Shown: positions 54,103-63,374, counted from the stretch's first letter. The stretch: DNA of 64,000 nt from Rhodobiaceae bacterium UBA7804 (GCA_002480495.1 DLCG01000020.1:131604-195603), one strand, 5' to 3'. Notes: generated from the sequence alone by a model not told the origin. Numbers and translations: made by a program.

Positions 54103-55392
54103 ATGAGCGACCCAAACGGCAGCGACAAGAACGAAAAGGCGGGAACGGGCCCCGATGAGGGCGCGAAGGAAACCCAGGCCGAGTACCTGAAGCCCGAGGG
54201 TGGAAAGCGGCAAGGTTCCACGAAGCGCGAGAAGGAGCCTCGTGTCCTCGAAGGCACCGCAGAGCATGTGGGCGAAGAGAGTGCCGGCTCAACCCAGTCC
54301 ACGAACGAAAGCGAGCCAAAGGAAGGGCCGACACGCTCCCCGTTGCCGCTTGTTGCGGCTGCAGGTGTGGCCGGGCTCGGCGGCGCGGCGGTTGCGCTCG
54401 CCGCCGTATGGTTCGCGGGGATGCCGCAGTCTGCCGGAGACCGAGATGCGCTGGCCGGATTCGAACAGCGCATCGGCGCGCTTGAAAGCGGCAGCAGTGA
54501 AAACGCGAGTGAGACCGGTGCTGCGATTGCCTCATTGAGCGGCCGCATCGACAAACTCGAAAAGGATCTCGCCGCCGCGAGCGAAACGCCCGACAGCGCG
54601 GCGGCGCTTCGTGAGCAGATCGAAACGCTTGGCACGGAAACGCAACAGCTCGCATCGGCTCTCGACGACACGCGAAGTTCCTTGCGTGACCTCGAACAGA
54701 AGGTCAGCGGGATTTCCGAAAGCCTTCCGCCGGCGGGCATTGCGGATCAGGTCGGAAGCATCGAAACCCTGGTAAAGGCGCTCGATCTGCGGCTCGCCTC
54801 TCTTGCTCCCGAAGTCCAGAAGATGGAGGAGCGCGTTGCCGCGCTCGAGGAAGAGAAGGAAGATCCCGATGCAGCCGCACGCGCGGCGCTCGGCCTTGCT
54901 CTCGCCAACCTCGCACGCGCCGCGGAAGGGTCCGGCTCCTTCGAGACGGAGCTCGGCGCCGTCCGCACATTTCTTCCGAACCAGCCTGTGCTTGAGAACC
55001 TGTCGGAAGCGGCGGCTCAGGGCGTGCCGACACGCGCGGCCCTGGAAGCACGTTTTACTTCCGTTGCGCAGGATATCTTCAGCGCTGAGCGTCATGCGGG
55101 CGAAGACGGCTGGTGGTCGCGTTTCGTCGCCAATGCGAAGTCCCTCATCACCGTTCGCAAGACGGGCGAGATTTCCGGCGACACGACGGAAGCGAAAGTT
55201 GCCCGCATGGAAGAGCGGCTGAAGGTTCACGATCTTGAAGGCGCCGTCGCGCAGGCCGAAACGCTCGAAGGGCCTGCCGCGGAAGCTGTCGCGCCTTGGC
55301 TTTCCGACGCGCGAGATCGTCTGGAGACGGACCGGCTGGTGCGTGAGTTGAGTGCGAATGTCGCCAAGCAGCTCGCCAAGGCGAGGGGCTGA
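54103..55392 (+). CDS. mitofilin/Mic60-like inner-membrane protein
   Basis: This 429-residue protein has a long charged cytoplasmic head (about 75 residues), one membrane helix (LPLVAAAGVAGLGGAAVALAAVWF), a coiled coil through the middle (ERVAALEEEKEDPDAAARA and earlier heptads) and a C-terminal mitofilin signature-like region (LEGAVAQAETLEGPAAEAVAPWLSDARDRLE). It belongs to the COG4223 group. Alphaproteobacterial Mic60 is known from the heme gene cluster and shapes intracytoplasmic membranes. The ATG at 54103 has AGAAGG upstream; a GTG at 54064 is less likely. Confidence 0.85.
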   Translation: MSDPNGSDKNEKAGTGPDEGAKETQAEYLKPEGGKRQGSTKREKEPRVLEGTAEHVGEESAGSTQSTNESEPKEGPTRSPLPLVAAAGVAGLGGAAVALAAVWFAGMPQSAGDRDALAGFEQRIGALESGSSENASETGAAIASLSGRIDKLEKDLAAASETPDSAAALREQIETLGTETQQLASALDDTRSSLRDLEQKVSGISESLPPAGIADQVGSIETLVKALDLRLASLAPEVQKMEERVAALEEEKEDPDAAARAALGLALANLARAAEGSGSFETELGAVRTFLPNQPVLENLSEAAAQGVPTRAALEARFTSVAQDIFSAERHAGEDGWWSRFVANAKSLITVRKTGEISGDTTEAKVARMEERLKVHDLEGAVAQAETLEGPAAEAVAPWLSDARDRLETDRLVRELSANVAKQLAKARG

Positions 55393-55397
55393 CGCCC

Positions 55398-56936
55398 ATG
55401 CTGCGCGCGCTCTACACATTCCTCATCATCGCCGTGCTGAGCGGCATCGCGATCTGGCTCGCCGACAATCCGGGCGAACTCGTCATGCATTGGCGAGGCT
55501 ATGAAATCCGCACGAGCTTCGTCGTCGGCGTCGGTGTGATGGCGCTTGCGGCTTTTCTCGTTCTGCTTGCCTACCGGATCGTGGTGAGTTTCATCGAGAC
55601 GCCAGCTAGCGTCTCGACCTATCTAGAGAAGCGCCGGCAGCAGAAGGGTTTCCTTGCCTTGTCGCGAGGCATGGTCGCTGTGGCCGCGGGCGATGCGGGC
55701 GATGCGAAGCGCTATGCCGCGCAGGCGCACAAGCTGCTCGATGTGCCGCCGCTCACGCTTCTCCTCGCTGCGCAGGCAGCCCAGCTCGAAGGCGATGAGG
55801 CCGGTGCGACCCGGCATTTCGAAAAGATGCTCGCTGCACCGGAGACAGAGTTTCTCGGCCTTCGTGGTCTTTTCATCCAGGCCCGTCGCGCGGGCGATCG
55901 CGACGGGGCGCTTGCCCATGCGCGGCGTGCTTTTGAACTTCGTCCGCAGACGCTATGGGCCGCGCAGGCCGTGTTTGAGATCGAGGCGGCTGAAGAAGAT
56001 TGGGACGGTGCGCTCAAGACCCTCGATCGCGTGGTCAAGGCGAAGCTCATCCCGCGTGACGATGCCCGCCGCCGCCGCGCGGTGCTTCTGACGGCCCAGG
56101 CGATGACGGCGGCCGAGGCTGCGCGAGGGCAGGTGGGCGACGCACGCACGCATGCACTTGAAGAAGCATCGAAACTCGCCTCCGAAGCAGTGTCGCTCGA
56201 GCCGCGTTTCGTGCCCGCCGTGGCGCTTGCCGCCGAACTGTCGGCGAGCACCGGGCGCAGCCGCAAGGGGATCAAGCTCATCGAGGATGCATGGGGCGTC
56301 GCCCCTCACCCCGCGCTTGCCGATGCCTGGCTCGATCTCTTTGAGGACGAGAGCGGCTATGCACGAGCGGAACGAGCGAAGGCGCTTGCCGCGCGTAATC
56401 CCGATCATGTCGAAAGCCGCATTCTTGTCGCCCGTGGCGCCATCGGAGCGCGCGACTGGAAGCAGGCGCGAGAGGCACTCGCACCCTATGCCGGATCGAC
56501 GGCGGAGGAGCAGCCCACGCAACGCATCTGCGAACTCATGGCCGAGATCGAGGAAGGCGAATTTGGCGACCGTGGCGCGGCGCGCAGCTGGCTCACCCGC
56601 GCGCTTCATGCGCCGGAGGATCCGCAATGGACGGGCAATGGCTATCGCTCGCCGCGCTGGTCGCCGATCAATCCGGTGACGGGTGAGTTCGACGCGCTGG
56701 AATGGACGGCGCCGGTCATGGCGCTTGCTGCCGAGGACAGAACCGGCCCGGCGGCAATTTCCCGGGAGAGCTCCGTTGTGGCCGACGAGGCTCCCGAAGC
56801 CGCGGCCGACGCGGCCCGTCTGACCTCGCCCCCCGCCGGTGCGAGCGAAGTTCTTGCCTTTCAACCGCCCCTGCCCGACGATCCCGGTCCCGATGGCGAT
56901 GCGGGTGACAAGCGGGAGGGGGAGAATAAATGGTGA
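55398..56936 (+). CDS. hemY: HemY N-terminal domain protein (TPR)
   Basis: This 512-residue inner-membrane protein has two N-terminal helices (LYTFLIIAVLSGIAIWLAD, VVGVGVMALAAFLVLLAYRI) around the HemY-N motif GELVMHWRGYEIRTS, then a series of TPR-like helices. It accompanies heme biosynthesis genes in proteobacteria but is not the protoporphyrinogen oxidase of the same name. It starts 5 bases after the mitofilin gene and overlaps the next gene by 7 bases. The last 90 residues are acidic and low complexity. Confidence 0.9.
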   Translation: MLRALYTFLIIAVLSGIAIWLADNPGELVMHWRGYEIRTSFVVGVGVMALAAFLVLLAYRIVVSFIETPASVSTYLEKRRQQKGFLALSRGMVAVAAGDAGDAKRYAAQAHKLLDVPPLTLLLAAQAAQLEGDEAGATRHFEKMLAAPETEFLGLRGLFIQARRAGDRDGALAHARRAFELRPQTLWAAQAVFEIEAAEEDWDGALKTLDRVVKAKLIPRDDARRRRAVLLTAQAMTAAEAARGQVGDARTHALEEASKLASEAVSLEPRFVPAVALAAELSASTGRSRKGIKLIEDAWGVAPHPALADAWLDLFEDESGYARAERAKALAARNPDHVESRILVARGAIGARDWKQAREALAPYAGSTAEEQPTQRICELMAEIEEGEFGDRGAARSWLTRALHAPEDPQWTGNGYRSPRWSPINPVTGEFDALEWTAPVMALAAEDRTGPAAISRESSVVADEAPEAAADAARLTSPPAGASEVLAFQPPLPDDPGPDGDAGDKREGENKW

Positions 56937-57931
56937 AGCGGATACTGGCCGGCACGGCGACGCTCATTCTGCTGGCGCTGGCGGTCATCGTCATTTCAGT
57001 GGTGCAGTTCGACGTGCCGCGCGAGCAGCTTGTTGGGAAGTATGCGACTGGTGCTTCCCAATTCGTCACGCTGCCAAGCGGGGCAAGCGCGCATGTGCGC
57101 GACGAGGGGAACCCGCAAGGACCCGTTCTTGTCCTCATTCATGGCTCCAATGCCTCACTTCATACATGGGAGCCCTGGGTTGCAGAGCTCGACACCACCT
57201 ATCGCATCATCAGCATGGATTTGCCGGGGCATGGGCTCACGGGCCGTGTACCGGGGGACGACTATTCTCGCGAGGGCATGGCCACTTTTCTTGACGAGTT
57301 GATGAGCACGCTCAAAGTCGAGCGCTTCTCCGTTGCCGGCAATTCGATGGGGGGTGGCGTTGCTGCTCTCTATACGCTTGAGCATCCGGATCGCGTCTCA
57401 TCGCTCATACTTGTCGATGCAGCCGGTATTCCGGTCGAAAGGGATGAGGATGACGTTCCGCTTGCTTTCCGTGTGGCGAGCATGCCCGTCGTCAGCAGCG
57501 TCATGCGATATGTTCTGCCTCGTTCGATGGTCGAAGAGGGGCTGCGCAAGGTCTTTGTGGACCAGTCCAAGGTGACCGAAGAAATGGTGTCGCGCTATTT
57601 CGACCTGGCCTTGCATGAAGGCAACAGGGAGGCGACGCGGATCCGCTTCTCCGCTTATGCAGCGCGCAACGAAGAAGCCTTTGCGGCACGGCTCGGCGAC
57701 ATCGAGGTGCCAACCCTTGTGATGTGGGGCGACAAGGACGGGCTTATCCCGGTTTCCGCCGCTTACGAGTTCAAGAAGAGGATTCCTCAGGCCGAACTCG
57801 TGATCTTTGAGAATGTGGGCCATGTTCCGATGGAAGAAGTGCCGGAGGAAAGTGCTGCCTCCGTCCGGGCCTTCCTTGCCGGGGTCGAGGCTGAAGGGAC
57901 TACCCCTCCGGAGACGGCTCCTGCGGAATGA
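56930..57931 (+). CDS. membrane-anchored alpha/beta hydrolase
   Basis: This 333-residue protein has an N-terminal membrane helix (LAGTATLILLALAVIVISVV) and an alpha/beta hydrolase domain. HGSNASLHTWEPWV holds the oxyanion glycine, VAGNSMGGGVAALY the nucleophilic serine, MWGDKDGLIPV the aspartate and NVGHVPMEE the histidine. It resembles C-C hydrolases and lipases, with unknown substrate. It overlaps hemY by 7 bases and is the last gene of the heme operon. Confidence 0.88.
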   Translation: MVKRILAGTATLILLALAVIVISVVQFDVPREQLVGKYATGASQFVTLPSGASAHVRDEGNPQGPVLVLIHGSNASLHTWEPWVAELDTTYRIISMDLPGHGLTGRVPGDDYSREGMATFLDELMSTLKVERFSVAGNSMGGGVAALYTLEHPDRVSSLILVDAAGIPVERDEDDVPLAFRVASMPVVSSVMRYVLPRSMVEEGLRKVFVDQSKVTEEMVSRYFDLALHEGNREATRIRFSAYAARNEEAFAARLGDIEVPTLVMWGDKDGLIPVSAAYEFKKRIPQAELVIFENVGHVPMEEVPEESAASVRAFLAGVEAEGTTPPETAPAE

Positions 57932-58031
57932 GCCAAATTGTGGGAGACGCCCTTTCTCCCTGTTGCCAAAGCTTCGATGGCGGGGTATCTGAGGGCCCTC
58001 GCGGACAGGCAGGTTTGCTGCCCGTCCCGGC

Positions 58032-58107
58032 GCCGCTTTAGCTCAGTTGGTAGAGCACCTCATTCGTAATGAGGGGGTCGGGTGTTCGAGTCACCCAAGC
58101 GGCACCA
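58032..58107 (+). tRNA. tRNA-Thr (CGT)
   Basis: The cloverleaf is complete: acceptor arms GCCGCTT/AAGCGGC, anticodon loop TTCGTAA in a CTCA/TGAG stem, T loop TTCGAGT, discriminator A and encoded CCA. The anticodon CGT reads ACG. It lies 100 bp after the heme operon and 100 bp before homospermidine synthase. Confidence 0.96.
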
Positions 58108-58208
58108 CTTCTCCCCTTTCCACGCTGGTTTCCAGGCGCCACGCCCCGTAGATTTCTGCGCATGTCCCCCGTGGCGGCGGGGATCTTCGCGTGCAGATGA
58201 GGTTTCCC

Positions 58209-59633
58209 ATGAGCGATGTCCCCAAGGATGAGATTGCCCGCTTCGGCGGCCGCATGGTGATGGTCGGCTTCGGCAGTATTGGGCAGGGGGTGCTGCCGCT
58301 GCTGTTGCGCCACTTGGACATCACGCCGGACCGGATCACGATCGTCACCGCCGAGGAGCGCGGCAAGGCCGAAGCCGAGGAGTTCGGCGTAAAGTTCGTG
58401 GTAAGCCCGCTCAGACAGGGAAACTATCTCTCCATCCTCGAGCCGCTTCTCTCGGAAGGGGACTTCCTCGTCAACCTCTCGGTCGACGTGTCGAGCCTTG
58501 CGCTTGTCGAGTTCTGCCGCTCGAAGGGGGCGCTTTACCTCGACACCTGCATCGAGCCCTGGAGCGGCCAGTATACAGATGCCAAGCGTTCTCCTTCGCA
58601 GCGTTCGAATTATGCGCTTCGTGAAAGCGCACTTGCGCTGCGTCAGAAGTATGAAGGCGGGCCGACGGCGATCCTCACACATGGCGCGAACCCGGGCCTC
58701 GTTTCTCATTTCGTGAAGCAGGCCCTGCTCGACATTGCGCACGAGACGGGCGTCGAGACGGAGGTGCCCGCTACCCGCGAGGAATGGGCGCGCCTTTCGT
58801 CACGCCTCGGCATCAAGGCGATCCATATTGCAGAGCGCGACACGCAGGTATCGCCAATACCCAAGGCCATCGGCGAGTTTGTGAATACATGGTCGGTGGA
58901 CGGCTTCGTGGGAGAAGGCTGTCAGCCTGCGGAACTTGGATGGGGCACGCATGAACGGCACTTTCCGGCGGATGGAAACCGGCATTCGAGCGGTTCCGGC
59001 TGTGCGATCTATCTTTCGCGCCCCGGTGCCTCGACGCGCGTCAGAAGCTGGACGCCCAATGAGGGGCCCTATCACGGCTGGCTCATTACGCATGGCGAAT
59101 CCATTTCGCTCGCGGATTATCTCACCCTTCGCGATGGCGGCGAGGTGAAGTACCGGCCGACCGTTCACTACGCCTATCATCCCTGCCACGTTGCGGTGCT
59201 GTCGCTGCATGAGCTTGCGGGCAAGAACTGGAAGGTTCAGAAGCACAAGCGGCTGATGATGGAGGAAATCTCCGAGGGGGCGGACGAGCTGGGTGTGCTG
59301 TTGATGGGACACGCGAAGGGCGCCTACTGGTACGGCTCCAATCTTTCCATCGAAGAGGCGCGGCGGCTGGTGCCGCACAACAATGCGACGAGCCTGCAGG
59401 TGACGGTCGCGGTGCTCGCCGGTGTCATCTGGGCGATCGAGAATCCGCAGCGCTGGATCACGGAGCCCGAAGAAATGGACTTCTCTCGCATTCTTGAGAT
59501 CGCGCGTCCCTATCTCGGAGAGATGATCGGCGCATATAGCGACTGGACGCCGCTTCTGGATCGTGGGCTTCTTTTCCCCGAGGATATCGACGAAGACGAC
59601 CCCTGGCAGTTCAAGAACTTCCGCGTCGTCTGA
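58209..59633 (+). CDS. hss: homospermidine synthase
   Basis: This NAD-dependent enzyme of 474 residues builds homospermidine from two putrescines, or from putrescine and spermidine. The Rossmann motif MVMVGFGSIGQGVLPLL, LDTCIEPWSGQYTD, LTHGANPGLVSHFVKQAL and HERHFPADG are typical. The ATG at 58209 follows GAGG; a start 18 bases upstream is less likely. Together with the putrescine-degrading operon at 138-4004 it shows that putrescine is a central amine here. A good hairpin follows the gene. Confidence 0.93.
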   Translation: MSDVPKDEIARFGGRMVMVGFGSIGQGVLPLLLRHLDITPDRITIVTAEERGKAEAEEFGVKFVVSPLRQGNYLSILEPLLSEGDFLVNLSVDVSSLALVEFCRSKGALYLDTCIEPWSGQYTDAKRSPSQRSNYALRESALALRQKYEGGPTAILTHGANPGLVSHFVKQALLDIAHETGVETEVPATREEWARLSSRLGIKAIHIAERDTQVSPIPKAIGEFVNTWSVDGFVGEGCQPAELGWGTHERHFPADGNRHSSGSGCAIYLSRPGASTRVRSWTPNEGPYHGWLITHGESISLADYLTLRDGGEVKYRPTVHYAYHPCHVAVLSLHELAGKNWKVQKHKRLMMEEISEGADELGVLLMGHAKGAYWYGSNLSIEEARRLVPHNNATSLQVTVAVLAGVIWAIENPQRWITEPEEMDFSRILEIARPYLGEMIGAYSDWTPLLDRGLLFPEDIDEDDPWQFKNFRVV

Positions 59634-59661
59634 TCTGCCCTTCCGGTGTCCATGCAAACAG

Positions 59662-59696
59662 AAAGGCCGTTCCTTCGCGAGAAGGAAACGGCCTTT
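59662..59696. terminator. terminator after homospermidine synthase
   Basis: The stem aaaggccgttccttc / gaaggaaacggcctt, with one bulged A and a GCGA tetraloop, lies 30 bases past the stop. The T run is short, so the call rests mainly on the stem. Confidence 0.75.
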
Positions 59697-59774
59697 CGTC
59701 TATCGGAGGCTGCACGCCATCTTGTACGCGCTGGGGAAGGCAACCCTCAGACGAGTGGCTTGCGCGCAGTCTCC

Positions 59775-59951
59775 TCAGCCGCGTTGCGGTGCGCCGCGAT
59801 AGCGAAGGCCCGCACGGTTTGCCTGAGGCTTCCCCTTGTGGGCATCGGCGGAGTGATAGCTCGCGCCGCGATAATTCAGAACTGCGTCCCTGGACTGATT
59901 GGCATTGTGGTCGCCGGGGTGGTTCACACCCCTGTAGGTCAGATCGCTCAT
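59775..59951 (-). CDS. DUF4278-like small protein with YRG repeats
   Basis: This 58-residue polar protein starts at ATG 59951, after a perfect ribosome site (AAGGAGG), and contains three spaced YRG units (LTYRGVNH, LNYRGASY, LRYRGAPQ). This matches the DUF4278 pattern, of unknown function and often stress-related. The longer open frame upstream adds nothing family-like. It is divergent from the RHH-PII gene. Confidence 0.75.
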   Translation of the reverse strand: MSDLTYRGVNHPGDHNANQSRDAVLNYRGASYHSADAHKGKPQANRAGLRYRGAPQRG

Positions 59952-60162
59952 GGATGCCTCCTTGGCTCTGCGTCTCATGTCTTGAAGCTCAATATGAGTA
60001 AGATGTGTAAGTTTGTCAATAAGCTTAAAAGAAGTAATTACACATTCTTTGGACAAGGTTGTTCCCGGCTGCTAGAAGGAAGCTAATTCCCTGAGTTTCC
60101 GGCGTTTTCCGGCTCATCCAAGGCCGTTTGCGCTGCCCCAGTTTGAGCAAGCGAGTCTGAAT

Positions 60163-60660
60163 ATGGAAAAACTCGATCAAAGAATTCAGCTCGTCGCTTC
60201 GGTCGAGTTCAACAATGTGGTCGACCGCTGGCGTCGCGAGCAGGCCGATCTGCCTTCCCGCTCGGAAGCAATCCGGCGTCTCGTTCTTCACGGCCTTGAA
60301 TATGAGAAGAGCTTCCCCATGCGCATGATCACCGCCATCATCCGGCCTCACAAATACGAAGAGTTGCGCGATGCGCTGGTCGCTATTGGCATCGAGGGCA
60401 TCACTGTGACGCAGGTCCAGGGTTTCGGCCGACAGCGCGGCCATTCAGAAATCTATCGCGGCGCCGAATACCAGGTGATGGAGGTGCCGAAGGTCCGCAT
60501 CGACGTGGCGGTGAGCGCCGAACTCGTCGAGAAGGCGGTGCGCGAGATCGAACGTGCCGCGAGCACCGGCAAGACCGGCGACGGCAAGATTTTCGTGCAA
60601 CCTCTCGAGCAGGTCGTTCGCATCCGCACCGGCGAGACCAATGACACGGCACTGAGCTAG
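60163..60660 (+). CDS. PII signal protein fused to an N-terminal ribbon-helix-helix domain
   Basis: This 165-residue protein joins two known folds in one frame. Residues 6-48 look like a ribbon-helix-helix DNA-binding domain (strand RIQLVASVEF, helix NNVVDRWRREQ, then SRSEAIRRLVLHGLE). Residues 53-165 are a full PII protein: numbered from Met53, the T-loop tyrosine falls exactly at position 51 (IYRGAEY), with the B-loop TGKTGDGKIFV and RIRTGE also intact. A start at 60163 has a weak ribosome site. Met53 (60319) could give a second, short PII product. PII proteins are normally 112 residues with no DNA-binding part. It may couple nitrogen or energy state directly to gene control. Confidence 0.85.
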   Translation: MEKLDQRIQLVASVEFNNVVDRWRREQADLPSRSEAIRRLVLHGLEYEKSFPMRMITAIIRPHKYEELRDALVAIGIEGITVTQVQGFGRQRGHSEIYRGAEYQVMEVPKVRIDVAVSAELVEKAVREIERAASTGKTGDGKIFVQPLEQVVRIRTGETNDTALS

Positions 60661-60792
60661 CCTCAGCCTCGCGCCCTGGCGAGCAAAATACACCGCTGAA
60701 ACGGCAAATTTTCCTAACGGCACGTTTACTCCGCCGAAACGAACGGCCCCTATCTTCGCCTCATCGACAGGCAGGCGGGACGTTCACCTTCA

Positions 60793-61665
60793 ATGTTCAG
60801 TCAGAGAGGCATTTCGCGCGGCCGCCGGAAATCGCTTCTGGCGGATTATTCGACCAATCTGGGCGAGCTCATTTCGCGCCAGAAGTCGGAAGCAGCCTTG
60901 CGCTCGGCAAAGGCCGAGTCGGACATGGCCAGCCGTACGAAATCCGAATTTCTCGCGAATATGAGCCATGAGCTCAGGACGCCGCTCAATGCCATCATCG
61001 GCTTTTCCGAGTTCATCCAACACATAGCGGCAAGCGGCCAGCCGTCCGAAAAAACGGCCGAATACGCCTCGCACATCGCGGGCGCCGGACGCCATCTCCT
61101 CAACATCATTTCCGACATTCTCGACATCTCGAAGATCGAGAGCGGCACATTCGCCCTGACGAAGGAGCAATACGATCTTCGCGAGTTGATCGATGCCTGT
61201 GTCGTTCTCATCGAGCCGCGCATCCGCGAGAAAAAGCAGGTGCTGGAGGTGAAAGCCGATCCGGTTCTGCCGCTTGTGCCGATCGATGTGCGCCGTATCA
61301 AGCAGGTGCTCATCAATCTTCTGTCCAATGCACACAAGTTCACAGCGGAGGGCGGCCGCGTCGTGCTCGTGGCGACGCGAACGCCGGATGGTGGTGCGAC
61401 CATTGCCGTCGCAGACACGGGTATCGGCATGACGAGGGAACAGATCGACTACGCCATGACGCCTTTCGGTCAGGTGCAGTCGAGCTATTCGCGCGGACAC
61501 GAGGGGACCGGTCTTGGCCTGCCGATCGCAGCAGCGCTTACCAAACTGCATGGCGGCGAGTTCCGGATCCACAGCGAACCGGGAAAGGGGACGACCGTTT
61601 TCTTCACCCTGCCGCCTTCGCGCGACGAACGAAAATTCACGTATGACCAGGACAAGTTCTCATGA
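60793..61665 (+). CDS. cytoplasmic sensor histidine kinase without input domain
   Basis: This 290-residue kinase has a short N-terminal helix (about 45 residues) leading straight into HisKA with the phospho-histidine His59 in EFLANMSHELRTPLNAIIGFSE. The ATPase domain follows, with N box QVLINLLSNAHKF, G1 VADTGIGM and G2 HEGTGLGLPIAAAL. No membrane span or PAS/GAF domain is present, so the signal must come from a partner protein. No response regulator gene is in the window. It lies 130 bp after the RHH-PII gene and overlaps the next gene by 4 bases. Confidence 0.9.
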   Translation: MFSQRGISRGRRKSLLADYSTNLGELISRQKSEAALRSAKAESDMASRTKSEFLANMSHELRTPLNAIIGFSEFIQHIAASGQPSEKTAEYASHIAGAGRHLLNIISDILDISKIESGTFALTKEQYDLRELIDACVVLIEPRIREKKQVLEVKADPVLPLVPIDVRRIKQVLINLLSNAHKFTAEGGRVVLVATRTPDGGATIAVADTGIGMTREQIDYAMTPFGQVQSSYSRGHEGTGLGLPIAAALTKLHGGEFRIHSEPGKGTTVFFTLPPSRDERKFTYDQDKFS

Positions 61666-63374
61666 GCAGCATGCCCAAGACTCAGAATGGCGTGGCCAGC
61701 GAGCCTGAAGCCCCGCCGTTGGTCGAGCGGCGCGGGATGCCGGCTGCACCGCCGAAGCGGATCGCCCATATCGTTTCCGTGTCCGGCTCCCAGGCGATCG
61801 CCGTCCTGGAGCGCGACCCCGCGACGTCAAAGGATGAAACGCGGGTGGAGATCGGCCAGCTCGTAAAGATTCCGACGCCACTCTCGACCGTCATAGGGCT
61901 CGTCTCCGCCGTCAGCGCGCCTTTGCCGACGAGCGGAGGCAGCGCCGAAGATATCCGGCTGATCGAACTCAATCTTGCCGGTGAGGTGGTCGACGATCCG
62001 AATGACGGGCGGCTCTCCTTCCGGCGCGGCGTTTCCCATCTTCCGACGATCGGCGATGCGGTGCTCCTCGCCGACCGCTACGATCTCACGCGCGTCTATA
62101 CGCAACCGAACGTGGCGACGATCGAAGTAGGGACACTGTTCCAGGATTCGGCAGTGCCGGCTCGTTTCATCATCGACGATCTTCTTTCCAAGCATTTTAT
62201 CGTCGTCGGTACGACGGGGTGCGGAAAATCCTGCGCGCTGACAGCCATTCTGCAGCGTGTCCTCGAAGATCATAATCATGCGCATATCGTCATGCTCGAT
62301 GTGCATAACGAGTACCCAACGGCCTTTGGCGAGCGCGCGGAACTCATCAACCCGAGTAATCTGCATCTGCCGTTCTGGCTCCTGAACTTTCAGGAGCTTT
62401 CCGCTGCGCTAACGAGCGGCGATGCCTATCACGACGCGGAAGTCGAGATTCTGAGCGATGCGGTGATCGCGGCCAAGAGGCGATACTCCGACGCCTCGTC
62501 CAACCGGCAGATTTCGCGCCGTCCGGGCGACAATGGCGGCATGACGGTAGATGCGCCGACGCCGTTCCGGTTGTCGGATGTCCTGTCCTATATCGACGAG
62601 CAACTGGGCAAGCTCGACCGGGCGCAGAAGACGCTTCCCTTCCGCCGCCTCAAGAACCGCATCGAAACCCTGGCCAGCGACCAGCGATACAGCTTCATGT
62701 TCGGCAGTCTTCAGGTTCAGGACACGATGGCCGATATCCTTGGCCGTTTGTTCCGTGTGCCGAACGATGGACGGCCAATCACCGTTATCGACCTGTCGAC
62801 GGTGCCGCCGGAAATTCTCGATGTCGTCATCTCGGTTATCTCGCGTCTTGCCTTCGATCTCGCGGTCTGGAGCAAGGGCGGATTGCCGATGCTTCTTGTC
62901 TGCGAAGAGGCTCATCGCTATGCACCTGCGACAGGCGGCGAAGGTTTCGCGCCGACGCGTCATGCACTCTCGAGAATCGCGAAGGAAGGACGTAAATACG
63001 GTCTTTCGCTGGCTCTCGTTACGCAGCGCCCGTCGGAACTCGACACTACCATTCTCTCCCAGTGCAGCACTGTCGTTGCCATGCGTCTCTCCACGGAGCG
63101 TGACCAGCAGGTGATGCGTGCCAATACGCATGATGGTGCGCTCGATCTTCTCGACTTCCTGCCGCTGCTCGGCGACCGCGAAGCCATCGTGCTGGGGCAG
63201 GGCGTCGGCATGCCCATGCGCATCAAATTCGCGGATATCGGAGAAAAGGGCGTGCCGCGAAACCACAATGGCGGGTTCTCCCATTCGTGGAGCCGCCCCA
63301 ATCTCGATCGTGCGGGGCTTGAAGCCATTGTCTCGCGCTGGCGCCAGGCAGGACGCGAGCGCGGCGGCGCCTGA
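61662..63374 (+). CDS. HerA-like hexameric ATPase
   Basis: This 570-residue member of the HerA/FtsK ATPase group has an N-terminal HAS-barrel-like region (HIVSVSGSQAIAVLE, VEIGQLVKIPT), Walker A GTTGCGKS at 183-190, LDVHNEYPTAFG, and Walker B LLVCEEAHRYAP near 410, followed by SRIAKEGRKYGLSLALVTQRPSELDTTILSQC with the sensor/arginine region. HerA normally works with the NurA nuclease in end resection; no nurA is nearby. Bacterial HerA-like ATPases also occur in defence systems. Its ATG overlaps the kinase stop (ATGA), so the two are co-expressed. Confidence 0.88.
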   Translation: MSSMPKTQNGVASEPEAPPLVERRGMPAAPPKRIAHIVSVSGSQAIAVLERDPATSKDETRVEIGQLVKIPTPLSTVIGLVSAVSAPLPTSGGSAEDIRLIELNLAGEVVDDPNDGRLSFRRGVSHLPTIGDAVLLADRYDLTRVYTQPNVATIEVGTLFQDSAVPARFIIDDLLSKHFIVVGTTGCGKSCALTAILQRVLEDHNHAHIVMLDVHNEYPTAFGERAELINPSNLHLPFWLLNFQELSAALTSGDAYHDAEVEILSDAVIAAKRRYSDASSNRQISRRPGDNGGMTVDAPTPFRLSDVLSYIDEQLGKLDRAQKTLPFRRLKNRIETLASDQRYSFMFGSLQVQDTMADILGRLFRVPNDGRPITVIDLSTVPPEILDVVISVISRLAFDLAVWSKGGLPMLLVCEEAHRYAPATGGEGFAPTRHALSRIAKEGRKYGLSLALVTQRPSELDTTILSQCSTVVAMRLSTERDQQVMRANTHDGALDLLDFLPLLGDREAIVLGQGVGMPMRIKFADIGEKGVPRNHNGGFSHSWSRPNLDRAGLEAIVSRWRQAGRERGGA

